A stretch of DNA of 64,000 nt from Ascaphus truei. Lineage: Eukaryota; Chordata; Amphibia; Anura; Ascaphidae. Numbering within the stretch: the stretch's first letter is position 1; each line of letters starts with the position of its first letter. The notes under the pieces are model-generated. The model was given only the letters and a program-made list of their open reading frames with translations. It did no database searches and was not told the DNA's origin. Positions 25,026-34,989 of this stretch are shown one piece after another. Where the stretch lies: NCBI GenBank assembly GCA_036426205.1, contig WSYH01002430.1, forward strand, positions 23,001 through 87,000, written 5' to 3'. The translations under genes and the position numbers were made by a program.

Positions 25026-25617
25026 CCAGGAAATACGTGGAATAACAGTAAAAGAAGATTCTCTTGGATTCCCTATCTCAGTGTTTCCTGCATGGTCTAT
25101 ACAGCATTTTTAACTTTAATACAGTAATCTCATGCTCATGCTCTATTCTTACCTTGTTTGAATCCTTTTCCCTTTGCATTTCTGGAGACATAGCTGGTAC
25201 TGCACAGGGATTAAATTAATTATAAAAACGCTGTCACAGGAACATTACGTGTTTCCCTCAAATGTGACAGAAGTTTGGCAACGCGGAGTTAATGATTTAT
25301 AGTAGTAATCATTTCCTATTGTGCCTTTATCATTATATGACCAGTCCGAATAGCTGCTTTTGACATCATGTAATATATTGAATTCATACGGTTAACTTTT
25401 CTTAACCCGCACGTATGACATCTTAGTTGTGATAAAGCAAAATGTGTGAAGGTTACGGCTCGGAAACTTCGAACGCTGCATTTCCTTACACTTCAGTCTA
25501 ATAAGGGAGAAGCAGTAAATGACCATAACCCAGCGTTTTTATAATGACTCTCTATATTGTGGAACAGTGAACATATTTCCATGTCCTTCAGTTAATTGCA
25601 AAGTTTTCAGATGCACC
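25026..25617. other. Unique AT-rich DNA, possible conserved noncoding element
   Basis: No repeat recognised. 25,205-25,520 carries TTAAATTAATTATAAAA, AATGATTTATAGTAGTAATC and other TAAT cores. Function is unknown. Confidence 0.25.
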
Positions 25618-26034
25618 AGACCGGACACGCCAGGCTCCGGTAACCCCGGGACACGCCAGGCTCCGATAACCCCGGGACACGCCAGGCTCCGGTAACCCAG
25701 GGACACGCCAGGCTCCGGTAACCCAGGGACACGCCAGGCTCCGGTAACCCAGGGACACGCCAGGCCCCGGTAACCCGGGACAGCCAGGCTCGTAACCAGG
25801 GACACTCCAGGCTCCGGTAACCCAGGGACACGCCAGTCCGGTAACCCCGGGACCTCCAGCTCCAGTAACCCAGGGACACCAGGCTCCGGTAACCCAGGGA
25901 CCGCCAGTAAGACCAGGGCCCGCCGGCCCGGTAACCCAGGGACACGCCAGGCTCCGGTAACCCAGGGACACACCAAGTAACCCAGGGACACGCCAGGCTC
26001 CGGTAACCCAGGGACACGCCAGGCTCCGGTTGCC
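25618..26034. repeat. 26-bp minisatellite, about 16 copies
   Basis: Tandem copies of ACGCCAGGCTCCGGTAACCC plus AGGGAC. Edge copies are nearly perfect; central copies (25,780-25,925) show small deletions and substitutions. Because 26 is not divisible by 3, three frames on the minus strand all read through it with Trp-Val-Thr-Gly and Leu-Pro-Glu-Pro repeats; these are not genes. Confidence 0.95.
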
Positions 26035-26114
26035 CAGGATGGCCATTGGGATGGTCATTGAAAAAAAATCTAATGCCCATGTGTAAAAATGACTGTTTTG
26101 GGGTTTAATTTAAT

Positions 26115-26207
26115 TTATTGTTCCAAAGTTGCGATGTTTCGGCCGATGCAACGGCCTTTCTCAAGTATTAGTGCATTGCCCGAAACGTCGCAACTTTGGC
26201 GCAATAA
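26115..26207. repeat. 93-bp imperfect hairpin with GAAAC arms
   Basis: Two 28-bp arms, 26,115-26,142 and 26,180-26,207, match in reverse complement at 25 of 28 positions, around a 37-bp loop. The right arm contains CCGAAACGTCGCAACTTTGG followed by CAATAAA. This 'CGAAACGT...AATAAA' layout is common in vertebrate retroelement ends carrying hammerhead-like motifs, but the CUGANGA core is not intact here. Confidence 0.6.
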
Positions 26208-26670
26208 ATGAGTGTGTAAGAAATCCGTAGTGCCCGGATTCACTTCCTTTTTTCTAGGCACTGGATTACAAACAGGTTTTCCTTGGACCAGGAGCACCGG
26301 TAATTGTATCATTGAATATTATTTCCTTATGGTGTGCAGCATTTAAATTCTACGTTACGTTGGGGTTTCATTTTCCGTGCACTATAAAAAGCCACATGTC
26401 TGCTTATTTCCATTTAACATACAGAACTCATCTTGTGCTGAGTATACTGAGTAATCACTTCAAGAGTAGGTAATAGTGATTTGAATATGGATCAGATGCA
26501 CTTAGCTCCGTTATTTTCCCTGAATTGGCAGGTATCCACCAAGCTAAATATACGCAAAACCAATGGCCGTCATTTAACTCCTTGGGGGAGAGAGACCATC
26601 CTTCAAACCACACGTGGACAGCACACCTGAGGTACCTGAGCTATATGCCAACAGGTGCCATTTAGTAGAA

Positions 26671-26790
26671 GGAGTGGCTCATTGAATAAAGATACTGAGT
26701 TTGAAGCCGGTTCAATTCCTGGTGCCAGCTCCTTGTGATCTTAGGTAAGTCACTTTATCTCCCTTGTGCCTCCGCACCAGAAATGGGATT
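26671..26790 (+). mobile_element. tRNA-derived SINE with MIR-like core
   Basis: It starts GGAGTGGCTCATTGAATAAA (degraded A box) and has a B-box GGTTCAATTCC at 26,709-26,719, one base off the GGTTCGANTCC consensus. This is followed by 'ccttgtgatcttaggtaagt' and 'cactttatctcccttgtgcc', which resemble the core of MIR/CORE-SINEs. The anticodon arm is not convincing, so this is a SINE and not a tRNA gene. Confidence 0.7.
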
Positions 26791-26867
26791 TGGATAAACA
26801 TTAAATGGCTCCTTTAAGCAACTGATATGAAATTAGCAGCAGCAGAAACTCCCGAGGGTCACATTAA

Positions 26868-27440
26868 GGTCGGGCGGCCAGGTGAAGAGCTCAGAGGGGC
26901 TCCAGTCCGCAAGACCATCCAAGAGATCAGGTTTTTCAGGATATCCCAGCTTCAGCACAGGTGGTTCAATCAGTGGCTCAGTCTTCCTCTGAGCCACTGA
27001 TAGAGCCACCTGTGCTGAAGTGGATATCCTGAAAACCTGACGGTAGGGTGAGCAGACGTCCCAGTTTAGCTGGGACAGTCCCGGATTTTGGCCGTTTGTT
27101 CCGGGCCCTGACTTTTCTGCCCACTATCCTGGTTTTCCTGTGCGCTGGCCGCGCATGCGCAATCAATGGTTGCCGGCCACGCATGTGCTGCGCATGCACA
27201 CAAGTGACGATCGGCATGGGCGGTTGTCAAGGGCTGATTGTGCATAAGCGGCCAGCAGATGCTGATCGCGCATGCGTAGCCAGCATGCGCTCATTGTGCA
27301 TGTGCAGTCGGCGCTCGCTGTTTGCGCATGCACAGTCAGCGCTCGCATCTGCGCATGCGCGGCAATTGTCCCAGTTTTTGCCAGGAGAAATATGGTCACC
27401 CTAGTCTTGGGGGTTCTTGAGGACTGGAGTTCAGCACCAG
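26868..27440. mobile_element. hAT MITE (GATATCC family) split by another element
   Basis: The left part (26,868-27,043) has the usual 'caggatatcccagcttcagc', 'acaggtggttcaatcagtgg' and the mirror-image half down to 'cctgaaaacctgac'. The right terminal part resumes at 27,404 with 'gggggttcttgaggactgg' and ends near 27,440. The intervening 360 bp is a separate inverted-repeat element. Confidence 0.75.
27044..27403. mobile_element. Nested TAGGGTGA element rich in GCGCATGCGC
   Basis: The left end is TAGGGTGAGCAGACGTCCCA and the right end is ATGGTCACCCTA, an 11-bp inverted pair with one mismatch. The interior contains many variants of GCGCATGCGC and GGCCGCGCATGC between 27,140 and 27,360, giving a CpG-rich tandem-like core. 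It is non-coding and inserted into the surrounding hAT MITE. Confidence 0.7.
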
Positions 27441-27450
27441 TGGTGTAGAC

Positions 27451-27737
27451 CAGCGGCGCACAAACTGGGGGGTGCGTCCCCCCACAAGGGGGACGAAACT
27501 TTTCAGGAGTGGCGTTTACAAAGGCCCCGCACTGAGAGCGCGAGGCCTCTGTAAACTTAAATACCAGGCTCTGGTCACGCGTCTCTGACACCGCGGCGTC
27601 AAATGACGCCCTGTTGCCATGGAGACGTGACGTCACATGACCACGCAGCGTCATTTGACGCATCATTAGACGTGGGGGTGCGACCGAGGAGGGAACAGGT
27701 AGGGTGGCGCAGGTGCAGGGAGTTTGCGTTACCGCTG
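27451..27737. mobile_element. hAT MITE with 8-bp target duplication
   Basis: The ends are CAGCGGCGCACAAACT and AGTTTGCGTTACCGCTG, an inverted pair. Flanks are GTGTAGAC (27,443-27,450) and GTGTAGAT (27,738-27,745), an 8-bp target duplication with one mismatch, as expected for hAT insertions. The 287-bp body contains 'ggcgtcaaatgacgcc' and 'gcgtcatttgacgc' palindromes. It has no coding capacity. Confidence 0.85.
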
Positions 27738-27745
27738 GTGTAGAT

Positions 27746-28597
27746 CGTTCTTTGCTCAACCTGAGGATGGACCTTGCACTCAAGTAGTTGTCTTAAAAAC
27801 GTATTCTGGTAGTTGAAATAAAGAAAAGGTATCACCTACTGTCGAAGAAATCACAACGCAACACACTCGCCTTCCAATCTACCACGCTGAATTCAACCAA
27901 ATTCCCACCTGCAGAAACACAGCAGCAAAACGACCTGCCTGTGTCTTTGTTTAAACCTCATAGTGAATGCATCCAATAAACATGAATAATTTAGCAGTTC
28001 TATATTTGAACAGCAGAACGCCTGATACGGTATAACACACGTCTTTACCTTGCTACCTAAGTTGTAAACATTTCGTGCAGTCACAGTGAATCTTTTTAGA
28101 GAATAAAAGGACACGTTTTGCGATCAAGTCGCCGGTTATTTTTTAACGGTGGAAGGTTTTGAAACGGGGGCGCGGGGATCCTGCGGAGGAGATCTGCGCC
28201 TGGCATTGAGTTCTTTCCTAATGACTTTCCTTCCGGGGGGATTTGGGAAACGTCGCATTGTAGTTTGCTGCGGTATGGCTATCTCTACCAGCTAAAAATA
28301 ACATGTCAGCTGTCCGAAATTGGCCATTGACACAATAAATAACACAATACACAAGGCAATAAATAAATACAATGCTAACTGTTTAAAATGAGTACGAGAG
28401 ACCCTGATGGGCGCCATGCCACGGGCCTGCAGCTATCTGATGTATGAGTTTCTGGCACTGAGGAGGTTAAATAAAATGAAAATAAAAAAGGGTTTTCCCC
28501 GTTCAGCCTTCCATGCTTCATACTATTACTTTATTTCTTTATTAATTTGCTTTTAGAGGAGCAATTAGTGCGATTAAAAAATAAAATAAAAAATTAT
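27746..28597. other. Unique DNA, no gene seen
   Basis: No gene recognised. Around 27,750-27,840 a segment ending in AATAAAG could be a short retroelement tail, but I cannot assign it. The rest is AT-rich. Confidence 0.35.
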
Positions 28598-28952
28598 TTA
28601 ACATAGGGTTGAAGCAGGGGGTCTTCGGAACTGAACCCCTTTAATTTCAGCTCTGGGGACCCCCTGCTTCCTGAGACACTTACCTCCAAAGGGAATGCCA
28701 GTATCTTGACAAAGGTTAAAGCTCCCGCGTCACGCGGGCCAATAGGAAGCCGAGCCTAATGATGTCATGGCTTCCTATTGGCCCGCAGGATGCGGGCGCT
28801 GTGAAACTCCGCCATTGCGTGAACCGTTAGCCGAGTGGAGTCGGCTACCGGCACCTACTACGGAGGTAAGTATCTCCGGACACAGGTGGTCCCCGGAGCT
28901 GAAATTAAGGGGTTCAGCTCATGAGACCCACTGCTTCAATCCTGTGTTAAAA
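28598..28952. mobile_element. 'GAAGCAGGGGGTCC' MITE, copy 2
   Basis: It starts AACATAGGGTTGAAGCAGGG and ends CTGCTTCAATCCTGTGTTAA, an inverted pair. The interior has GGCCAATAGGAAGCC and GGCTTCCTATTGGCC as an inner inverted repeat, shared with the copy at 30,886. It is non-coding. Confidence 0.85.
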
Positions 28953-29044
28953 AAATAATAATAAAAGCACATGAATTCTCTATAACCCACCTGCTCTCTC
29001 TAAAGCTTCCACATGTTGTGTTAGGCATGTAGTACTTCCTCTCT

Positions 29045-29060
29045 GTGTGTGTGTGTGTGT
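29045..29060. repeat. Short (GT)n microsatellite
   Basis: About eight GT units. Confidence 0.8.
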
Positions 29061-29537
29061 CCTGTCACTAATGTTCCCCATGTTCTAATGTTCCCTATTT
29101 TACATCTTCCCCTCTCTACATTACACCCGCGACGGTCCGTGACAGTGGTCTACAGATTACGTGGCACTTGTGGCTGTGAACAGTGCGGCTTTAACGGGGA
29201 GACAGAACAGGGCCCAATTTCTTGGGCGCTGTTGGCCAGATGGGGACCAGGCATTTGTTCTCCTAAGCTGCAATGAGCCTGGAAGCTAAGGAGTTAAAGA
29301 TAAATATAGCGCCGTACCTATGGTATTGCATCCGTTAGCGGGACGCTCTGTGTCAAATTGGCGCATCATTTAATGAATGATTTGCACCATGGAAACAGAC
29401 GCTGACATGCGCAAAATGATACCGCGCCAGGCATTATTTCATGGGCAAAAATGTCGGATATATCTGCACAGCGTCAACTTCTAGAACAAGGAATCCAGGT
29501 GACCTCTCCCTGTATTTACAGCAACAATGACCTATAC
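29061..29537. other. Unique DNA, no gene seen
   Basis: No element or gene recognised. Confidence 0.35.
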
Positions 29538-29685
29538 CAGGGCTGGCCAACTCCAGGCCTCAAGGGCCACCAACAGGTCAGGTTTTCAGGATATCCCTGC
29601 TTCAGCACAGTCTTTGACTGAGCCACTGATTGAGCCTCCTGTGCTGTAGCAGGGATATCCTCAATCTGACGGTCGGGGCAAATAT
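29538..29685. mobile_element. hAT MITE (GATATCC family), right-truncated
   Basis: It starts CAGGGCTGGCCAACTCCAGG and includes 'ggtcaggttttcaggatatc' and the mirror half to 'gcagggatatcctcaatctg'. The right end is missing after about 29,685. Confidence 0.8.
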
Positions 29686-29776
29686 GACTGTGGTTAATAA
29701 AAGTAAAGCCCTGCATTACCCCAGCCTATCAATAATACCGTTGTATTATGCCCTGTGTGTGTATAGCTATCTATTA

Positions 29777-30296
29777 TGTTGCCGGGTTCCAGCACCTCAG
29801 GGACAAGGGGTTAATTTTGGTTGCAGGAGAAATGTTGCAAAAGTTGTCTGTGACCTTTCCATGTAACAGTTTGCATGTTGGTCTTTCTAATGTTACATTT
29901 CTACCCACCAATCAGGGGCCGGGCAGGTAGACAGCACCTGGACTGTGAATGTTGCAAAGTGGTGGGTTTGTGTATAAGAAGGTGGTGAGGGAAGTGAGCA
30001 GAAGGAATTGCATCAGCTGTTAGCTTGGCTCACGTTTCTGTACCAGAGAGGATCCCAGTGCTGGTGCCAGGCCTGGAGTCCAGTCCAGAAGTGGGGAAAG
30101 GTGAGGGAAAATCTCTCTAGGGAGGTCCCTGCACCTAGGACTATAGGTCCCCCAGTTTCCCCAGTTGTTAGTAGGTGTGTTATCTGTTTATCTGTATTAT
30201 TGTGGATTCATGTTTTCCAATAAATACATCTTATAAACGGTTGTGTTTCTGTCTGGCAATATTGATCCCTAGTATTAGTCTTGGTCCCCTGTGACA
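29777..30296 (+). mobile_element. Probable solo LTR
   Basis: A roughly 500-bp segment begins TGTTGCCGGGTTCC and contains a TATAAG promoter-like box at 29,973-29,978 and an AATAAA polyadenylation signal at 30,219-30,224, in the order expected of U3-R-U5. A TATTA occurs directly before the start (29,772-29,776) and again at 30,273-30,277. If that is the target duplication the LTR ends at 30,272; if the usual CA end is used it ends at GTGACA, 30,296. No internal coding region is next to it on either side. Confidence 0.55.
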
Positions 30297-30302
30297 CCCA
30301 AT

Positions 30303-30451
30303 ACCTTACCTGTTGGTGGCCCTTGAGGACTGGAGTTGGCCAGTCAAAGACTGACCCACTGGTTGATCCACCTGTGCTGAAGCAGGGATATCCTGAAAAC
30401 ATCACCTGTTGGTGGCCCATGAGGGAGGGCTTGGGTTGCCCACCTTTGAAC
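30303..30451. mobile_element. hAT MITE (GATATCC family), rearranged copy
   Basis: Both sides read in the same sense: 'ttacctgttggtggcccttg' at 30,306 and again 'cacctgttggtggcccatga' at 30,403, with 'acctgtgctgaagcaggga' between. The left half appears deleted and joined out of order. Confidence 0.65.
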
Positions 30452-30639
30452 TAATGGCAATGCCTTTTGTAACAAAATCCGACCCCTGTAACAATCTTAA
30501 TACCTTTTTATAAGTTGGTTTGGAAACAAGTGAGCGCGACTTGGGAGGGGTTTGATTTCCTCCCCTTTGTCAGATATCACTTTACTTTCATCAAGAGTTT
30601 GCACAAGCAAAACTCCCCTCCCCCCCGCCTCCTTAACCT

Positions 30640-30885
30640 TTATCCTGGCGCTGATAAGGACAGTTAGATAAGGGAAACACTCCTCTTTAAAAAAAATATA
30701 AAATACACTTATTTATGTATAATTTTTGAAGAAACTAAAGCAGCACATTGTGTTCCGCATTGTCACAGTTAGATTGTTCAATTCTTTTCCGAAATGTTTT
30801 TTAATTGCTCCGCTACCAGGGATTAAATCTTTTACAGAATTAAAGGAGAAATTCATGCGGTTTTAATTAAATGTCATTTTTTTTT
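30640..30885. other. Unique AT-rich DNA, possible conserved noncoding element
   Basis: Repeat-free and AT-rich, with TTAATTAAATG, ATTTATGTATAAT and GATAAGG motifs. No gene. Function is unknown. Confidence 0.2.
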
Positions 30886-31240
30886 TTTTACACGGGATTG
30901 AAGCATGGGGTCTCCGGAGCTGAACCCCAATTAATTTCAGCTCAGGGGGACCCCCTGTTTCCGGAGATACCTACCTCAGTTTGGGGGTGCCGGTATCCAT
31001 TCCGGCTGAGTTAGCTGGGGCGAAACGTTTAAAGCTCCCGCGTCACGTGGGCCAATCGGAAGCCGAACCTGATGACATCAAGGCTTCCTATTGGCCCACA
31101 GAGAGCTTCGAAACGCCGCCAAAATGGTAGCCGGCACCCCCTACGGAGGTAAGTATCTCCGGAAGCCGGGGGTCCCTGGAGCGGAAATGAAAGGGGTTCA
31201 GCTCCGGGAAACCCCAACTTCAATCCTATGCTAAAAAAAA
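30886..31240. mobile_element. 'GAAGCAGGGGGTCC' MITE, copy 3
   Basis: It starts ACACGGGATTGAAGCATGGG and ends AACTTCAATCCTATGC followed by an A run, mirrored by a T run before the start. The inner inverted repeat GGCCAATCGGAAGCC / GGCTTCCTATTGGCC matches copy 2. It is non-coding. Confidence 0.85.
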
Positions 31241-31439
31241 ACCCCAACGTGCATTCCCTGAAACCATGCACAGTATCAGTACTTTTAAATACCACTGGCC
31301 AATGTAGAAAATGTGGGAATCTCTTGAGCACGGTAACAGTTTCAACAGAGATATACATTTTGCTTTATTGAAAGAATAACCTTCCCTTTCCCTTCCTTCC
31401 GAATGAGATTGAACTCAGCCATCAATCCAACTTTTAAAT

Positions 31440-31760
31440 ACAGCCCTGCACCCCCCTGGCTCGGTGAGGCCGCAGGCGCCTCACGGTGAATAACGCTCCG
31501 TTCGCCTTCTCATTAACCTGATGGCTGCGCAATAGCAATGTATACTGTATATAGTGACTTTATTGATACACGTTTGTAGCTGCTCGTTCTAATTAGCTCA
31601 CAATAACGTTTCCTGGAAGAGCGCGATTGATTTATATTCAAGGAATTAGATTAATTATATTCTCTGCTCGGGGCTGCCGCTGGGATGAGGACAAATAGAG
31701 AGATCGCGCAAGAAACCCTATAATTGAATTTAGTGGGAGCTGGTGGGGGGTCGGCAAAGC
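31440..31760. other. Unique DNA, possible conserved noncoding element
   Basis: A repeat-free stretch with TCTAATTAGCTCACAATAA and GGAATTAGATTAATTATATT, dense in homeodomain-type TAATTA cores. No ORF of note. This is a candidate regulatory element only. Confidence 0.3.
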
Positions 31761-32167
31761 AAGCCTGAGATTTCAGGTGGTTACACCGGCGCGGTAATGC
31801 GGAACCTGCCAGATAAAGTGTGGTAATGACGATCCAGTCCGGGTTTTCTGTGCCGTGTTCTGATCTGTTGGTGAGCGTTGAAGAAAGACTGGGCTGGATC
31901 TGTATAACGGTTGACTTGCAGTCGGCTTGAATCCCAAATTACTGTTGGTCGCCCATACCGATGTGCTGTAGCAGACCTAAGGGTTTACGGTACTGGGGTA
32001 AGCTGTAGTCACCTGACTGCCAGAAGCTTAACGCTGCGGGGGGGGGGGCTCCGATCCGGAAGCATGGACCTCCCGCTGCGCGACTGCGGCAGGCGCTGTG
32101 TCCGGAGCGGCAGCTTTTGGTTTTACAGCTGTGGTTCTGGTGACCGTAAGTGTGGCTACATCTGTAA

Positions 32168-32528
32168 GGCCTCGCTCAGACAGGCTGCTACGTCCACGCG
32201 CTTGTGTACGCGCCTCCGCCGCGCGCTCCTGCAGCCCGGCGATCTGCGCTCAAACTGCAGGAGTTGGGTTGCGGCGTTTGGGGGCGTGGTGGGGGTGGGA
32301 GTGGGGGTGCGTAACGAACACGTCACGGAGCTGGTTCACCTTTATTGGCTGAACCAGCTCACATGGCGCGACTGCAGCGCCAAATTTCAATTTGGGTTGT
32401 GGCGGCAAAATGTTGCAGCGTCAACGCTACACTTTGCCGCCACAAGCAGTTTCTAGTGTGACAACTGTCATCCACTAGACTGAAAGAGTGACGATCGTGC
32501 GCGCAACGCGGCCTGTCTGAGCGAGGCC
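32168..32528. mobile_element. GC-rich PIF/Harbinger-type MITE, copy 2
   Basis: The ends GGCCTCGCTCAGACAGGC and GGCCTGTCTGAGCGAGGCC form a near-perfect inverted repeat. TAA flanks both sides (32,165-32,167 and 32,529-32,531), the PIF/Harbinger target duplication. It is related to the copy at 24,336 but inverted. It is non-coding; the open frames across it reflect its GC content. Confidence 0.85.
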
Positions 32529-32593
32529 TAAGATGTCAGTCTCCATATCAGGCATCCAAAGTAGGGGCCACATGGAATACAGGCATTCATAGA

Positions 32594-32766
32594 GCCGGGG
32601 CGGCCAACTCCAGCCCTCATGAGCTACCAGCGGGTCAGTTTTTCAGGATACCCCTGCGTCAGCACAGGTGGCGCAGTCTTCGACTGCACCACCTGTGCTG
32701 AAGCAGGGATATCCTGTAAAACTGACATGGTGGTAGCGCTTGAGGACTGGAGTTTGGTTTCCCCTG
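32594..32766. mobile_element. hAT MITE (GATATCC family), full length
   Basis: It runs from 'ccggggcggccaactccag' to 'gactggagtttggtttcccc' and CCCCTG at 32,766. The two halves mirror each other around 'cgcagtcttcgactgc'. It has the typical size for a copy without internal expansion (about 173 bp). Confidence 0.85.
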
Positions 32767-32869
32767 AACAGGAGACAGGACCTATGTCTTCTGCCGAGCT
32801 CTTACAAGGGAAATCCCTCCCATGAGCAAAGTGCACTAATGGCAGAGACACGCTTACGTTGTCACGCTG

Positions 32870-33577
32870 CGGGGACGGATTTATTTTTTTTAAACCAAAC
32901 CTGACACCTATTAGTTTTTCAAAATATATTTGTAAGTTAGTTTGTGGACATTAGGAGGGGTTGAGTTCCTCTGGTCGCTCCGTTTTGCGTCATGTGTATG
33001 TTCTGCAAGAGTTTGCACTGGCAGAGCCCTCTCTGACAAGGACCGAGTAGACTAAGGGGCTGGTTTTATATACTCAGAAGAGACTGCACTGGTGGTTTTT
33101 CGGACAAATACTCCAACCTAAAACAATGGGGGGTTTCCATCCGAAAATGTATCGGAGAGTTATAGAAGACACTGGTTCATTAAGAGGCCCCCAAAGAAAT
33201 GAAACGTGTAATTAATTCCTAAAAAAAATAAGGCAGCCAAATCTTTGCTATTTGAACGGTTAGATGTGTTTCAAGAAGCCACTTACACTGTTCAATGCTT
33301 TGCAATACGTTCTTTTCTGCACGGTGACAGAGCGCTTCCTGATCCAGACTTAGCTGTACACGCGGCGTAATGTGGCAGGAGAGAGCTCGAGGGACCCGGG
33401 AAGTGACAGTCCTAAGGGTGAGCATCTGCATATCTTTACCCCAATTAATCGCTGGCAGTTTAATCACTTGATTGACAGGTGACAATGAGGGTGCCGGCGG
33501 CCATACAGTATCCCGCTCCCGGAGGACTATTCCCCTGCAGATATGTCCAGAAGAAAAAGAAGTGTTGGGATCTAGAG
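32870..33577. other. Unique DNA, no gene seen
   Basis: Nothing recognised beyond short A/T runs. Confidence 0.35.
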
Positions 33578-33942
33578 CAGGGGTTCTCAAGTCCGGTCAG
33601 GTTTTCAGGATATCCCTGCTTCAGCACAGGTGGCTCAATCAGTCCCTGCTTCAGCACAGGTGGCTCAACCAGTGGCTCAGTTGAAGTCTTCAACTGAGCC
33701 ACTGATTTAGCCACCTGTGCTGAAGCTGGGATATCCTGAAAATCTGACCTGTTGGGGCGTCAAGAGGACTAGAGAAGGTGTGAATTTTGGGGTGAATTTG
33801 GTTCCGCAGCGGATCGGACGGTTCCTCTGGTTCGCGGATTGATACCGCAAAACGTATTTCGGGTGGGAAATGTGAGAACATCCGGGATACAGATTTGGCG
33901 GATTCGCCCTTCTATAATGAGGGCGGGAGTCGAGCGCCCCTG
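33578..33942. mobile_element. hAT MITE (GATATCC family) with internal duplication and an insert
   Basis: It starts CAGGGGTTCTCAAGTCCGG and has two tandem copies of 'ccctgcttcagcacaggtgg', then the mirror half to 'gaaaatctgacctgttgggg'. The terminal 'gtcgagcgcccctg' lies 150 bp further on at 33,929-33,942, so foreign sequence (about 33,775-33,925) sits before the right end. Flanks ATCTAGAG and ATTTAGGA are a weak 8-bp match. Confidence 0.7.
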
Positions 33943-34430
33943 ATTTAGGAGAACCCCACGGTCTCATTGCAGCCGTCTCCTGATCAGCGCGGGCACTATT
34001 AACGTGCGTCTCTGTCCCGGGGCGGGCGCGGGAAAGTTCCCGCAGGTGAAGCCTATTTCTTCATTTGCATGGTCCAGAAAAGGTCAAATATTCACCGTCC
34101 TTTTAGTTGGTGTCTGTTCTAGACTACAGTATGTCCAGGTGATGTTTCTAGGTAAAATATTTGGGGTTGGGTTTTTTTGAGGCAGTTTCACATCTCCCTG
34201 TTACCAGCGGGACACCTTCTTCAATACAGTGCACTACAGCTATTATTTAAGGGCCAATCAGTTTGTCAGTCTATATAATAGGCTATTATTTAAGACCTTT
34301 TAGCCACTGTGTCAAACACTCAAGTCAAGCTCTTTGGTACAAACATTTTCTGTTAATGTGATTTACCGTTTGAAAAAGAGCCATTATTCTAAACCCACTT
34401 ACTGTAAAGAGGACCAGCTATAGGTTACAG

Positions 34431-34716
34431 CAGGGGGCTCAGCTCCAGTCCTCAAACACCCACCCAACAGGTCAGGTTTTCAGGATATTTCTGCGTCAGC
34501 ACAGGTGGCTCAATCACTCCCTGCGTCAGCACAGGTGGCTCAATCAGTCCCTGCTTCAGCACAGGTGGCTCAATCAGTCTCTGCTTCAGCACAGGTGGCT
34601 CAATCAGAGGCTCAGTCTTCAACTGAGTTTCTGATTGAACAACTTGTGCTGAAGCAGGGATATCCTGAAAACCTGACCTGTTGGGGGGGTTTGGGGACTG
34701 GAGTTGAGCCCCCCTG
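34431..34716. mobile_element. hAT MITE (GATATCC family) with four-fold internal expansion
   Basis: Ends CAGGGGGCTCAGCTCCAG and GAGTTGAGCCCCCCTG. Flanks GGTTACAG and CATTACAG match at six of eight positions, in keeping with a hAT target duplication. The left half carries four tandem copies of a 31-bp unit containing 'cagcacaggtggctcaatca', while the right half has only one, so the expansion broke the element's symmetry. Confidence 0.85.
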
Positions 34717-34989
34717 CATTACAGAACAGGGGTACATAGCTAAGAGCATACAGTACTATAGATGTAAGAAAGGCTTGGCAGTCCAAGTTTCACAATAAAA
34801 TAGCAGTGGTACCCTCTAGAACAGAGTGGTCCTCCTCCTGACCCGCTGCCGCCGCCGCCACACCAGGGTTTGGGAATAGGCAATGCACTTGCATCCAGGT
34901 GAATGCGCTTTCCTGGCATACTAATAGCATATTATTAGGTGGTTGCCTCAGAATCCTGGTGTTACCGCGAGTCACAGGAGAGGTTTGGG

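Noticed and set aside
26671..26750. tRNA gene.
   Set aside because: A B box is present but the A box and anticodon arm are degraded, and a MIR-like core follows, so it is a SINE.
27750..27845. Hammerhead-like motif near CTGAGGATGG with AATAAAG.
   Set aside because: No GAAA box and no stem II at the required position.
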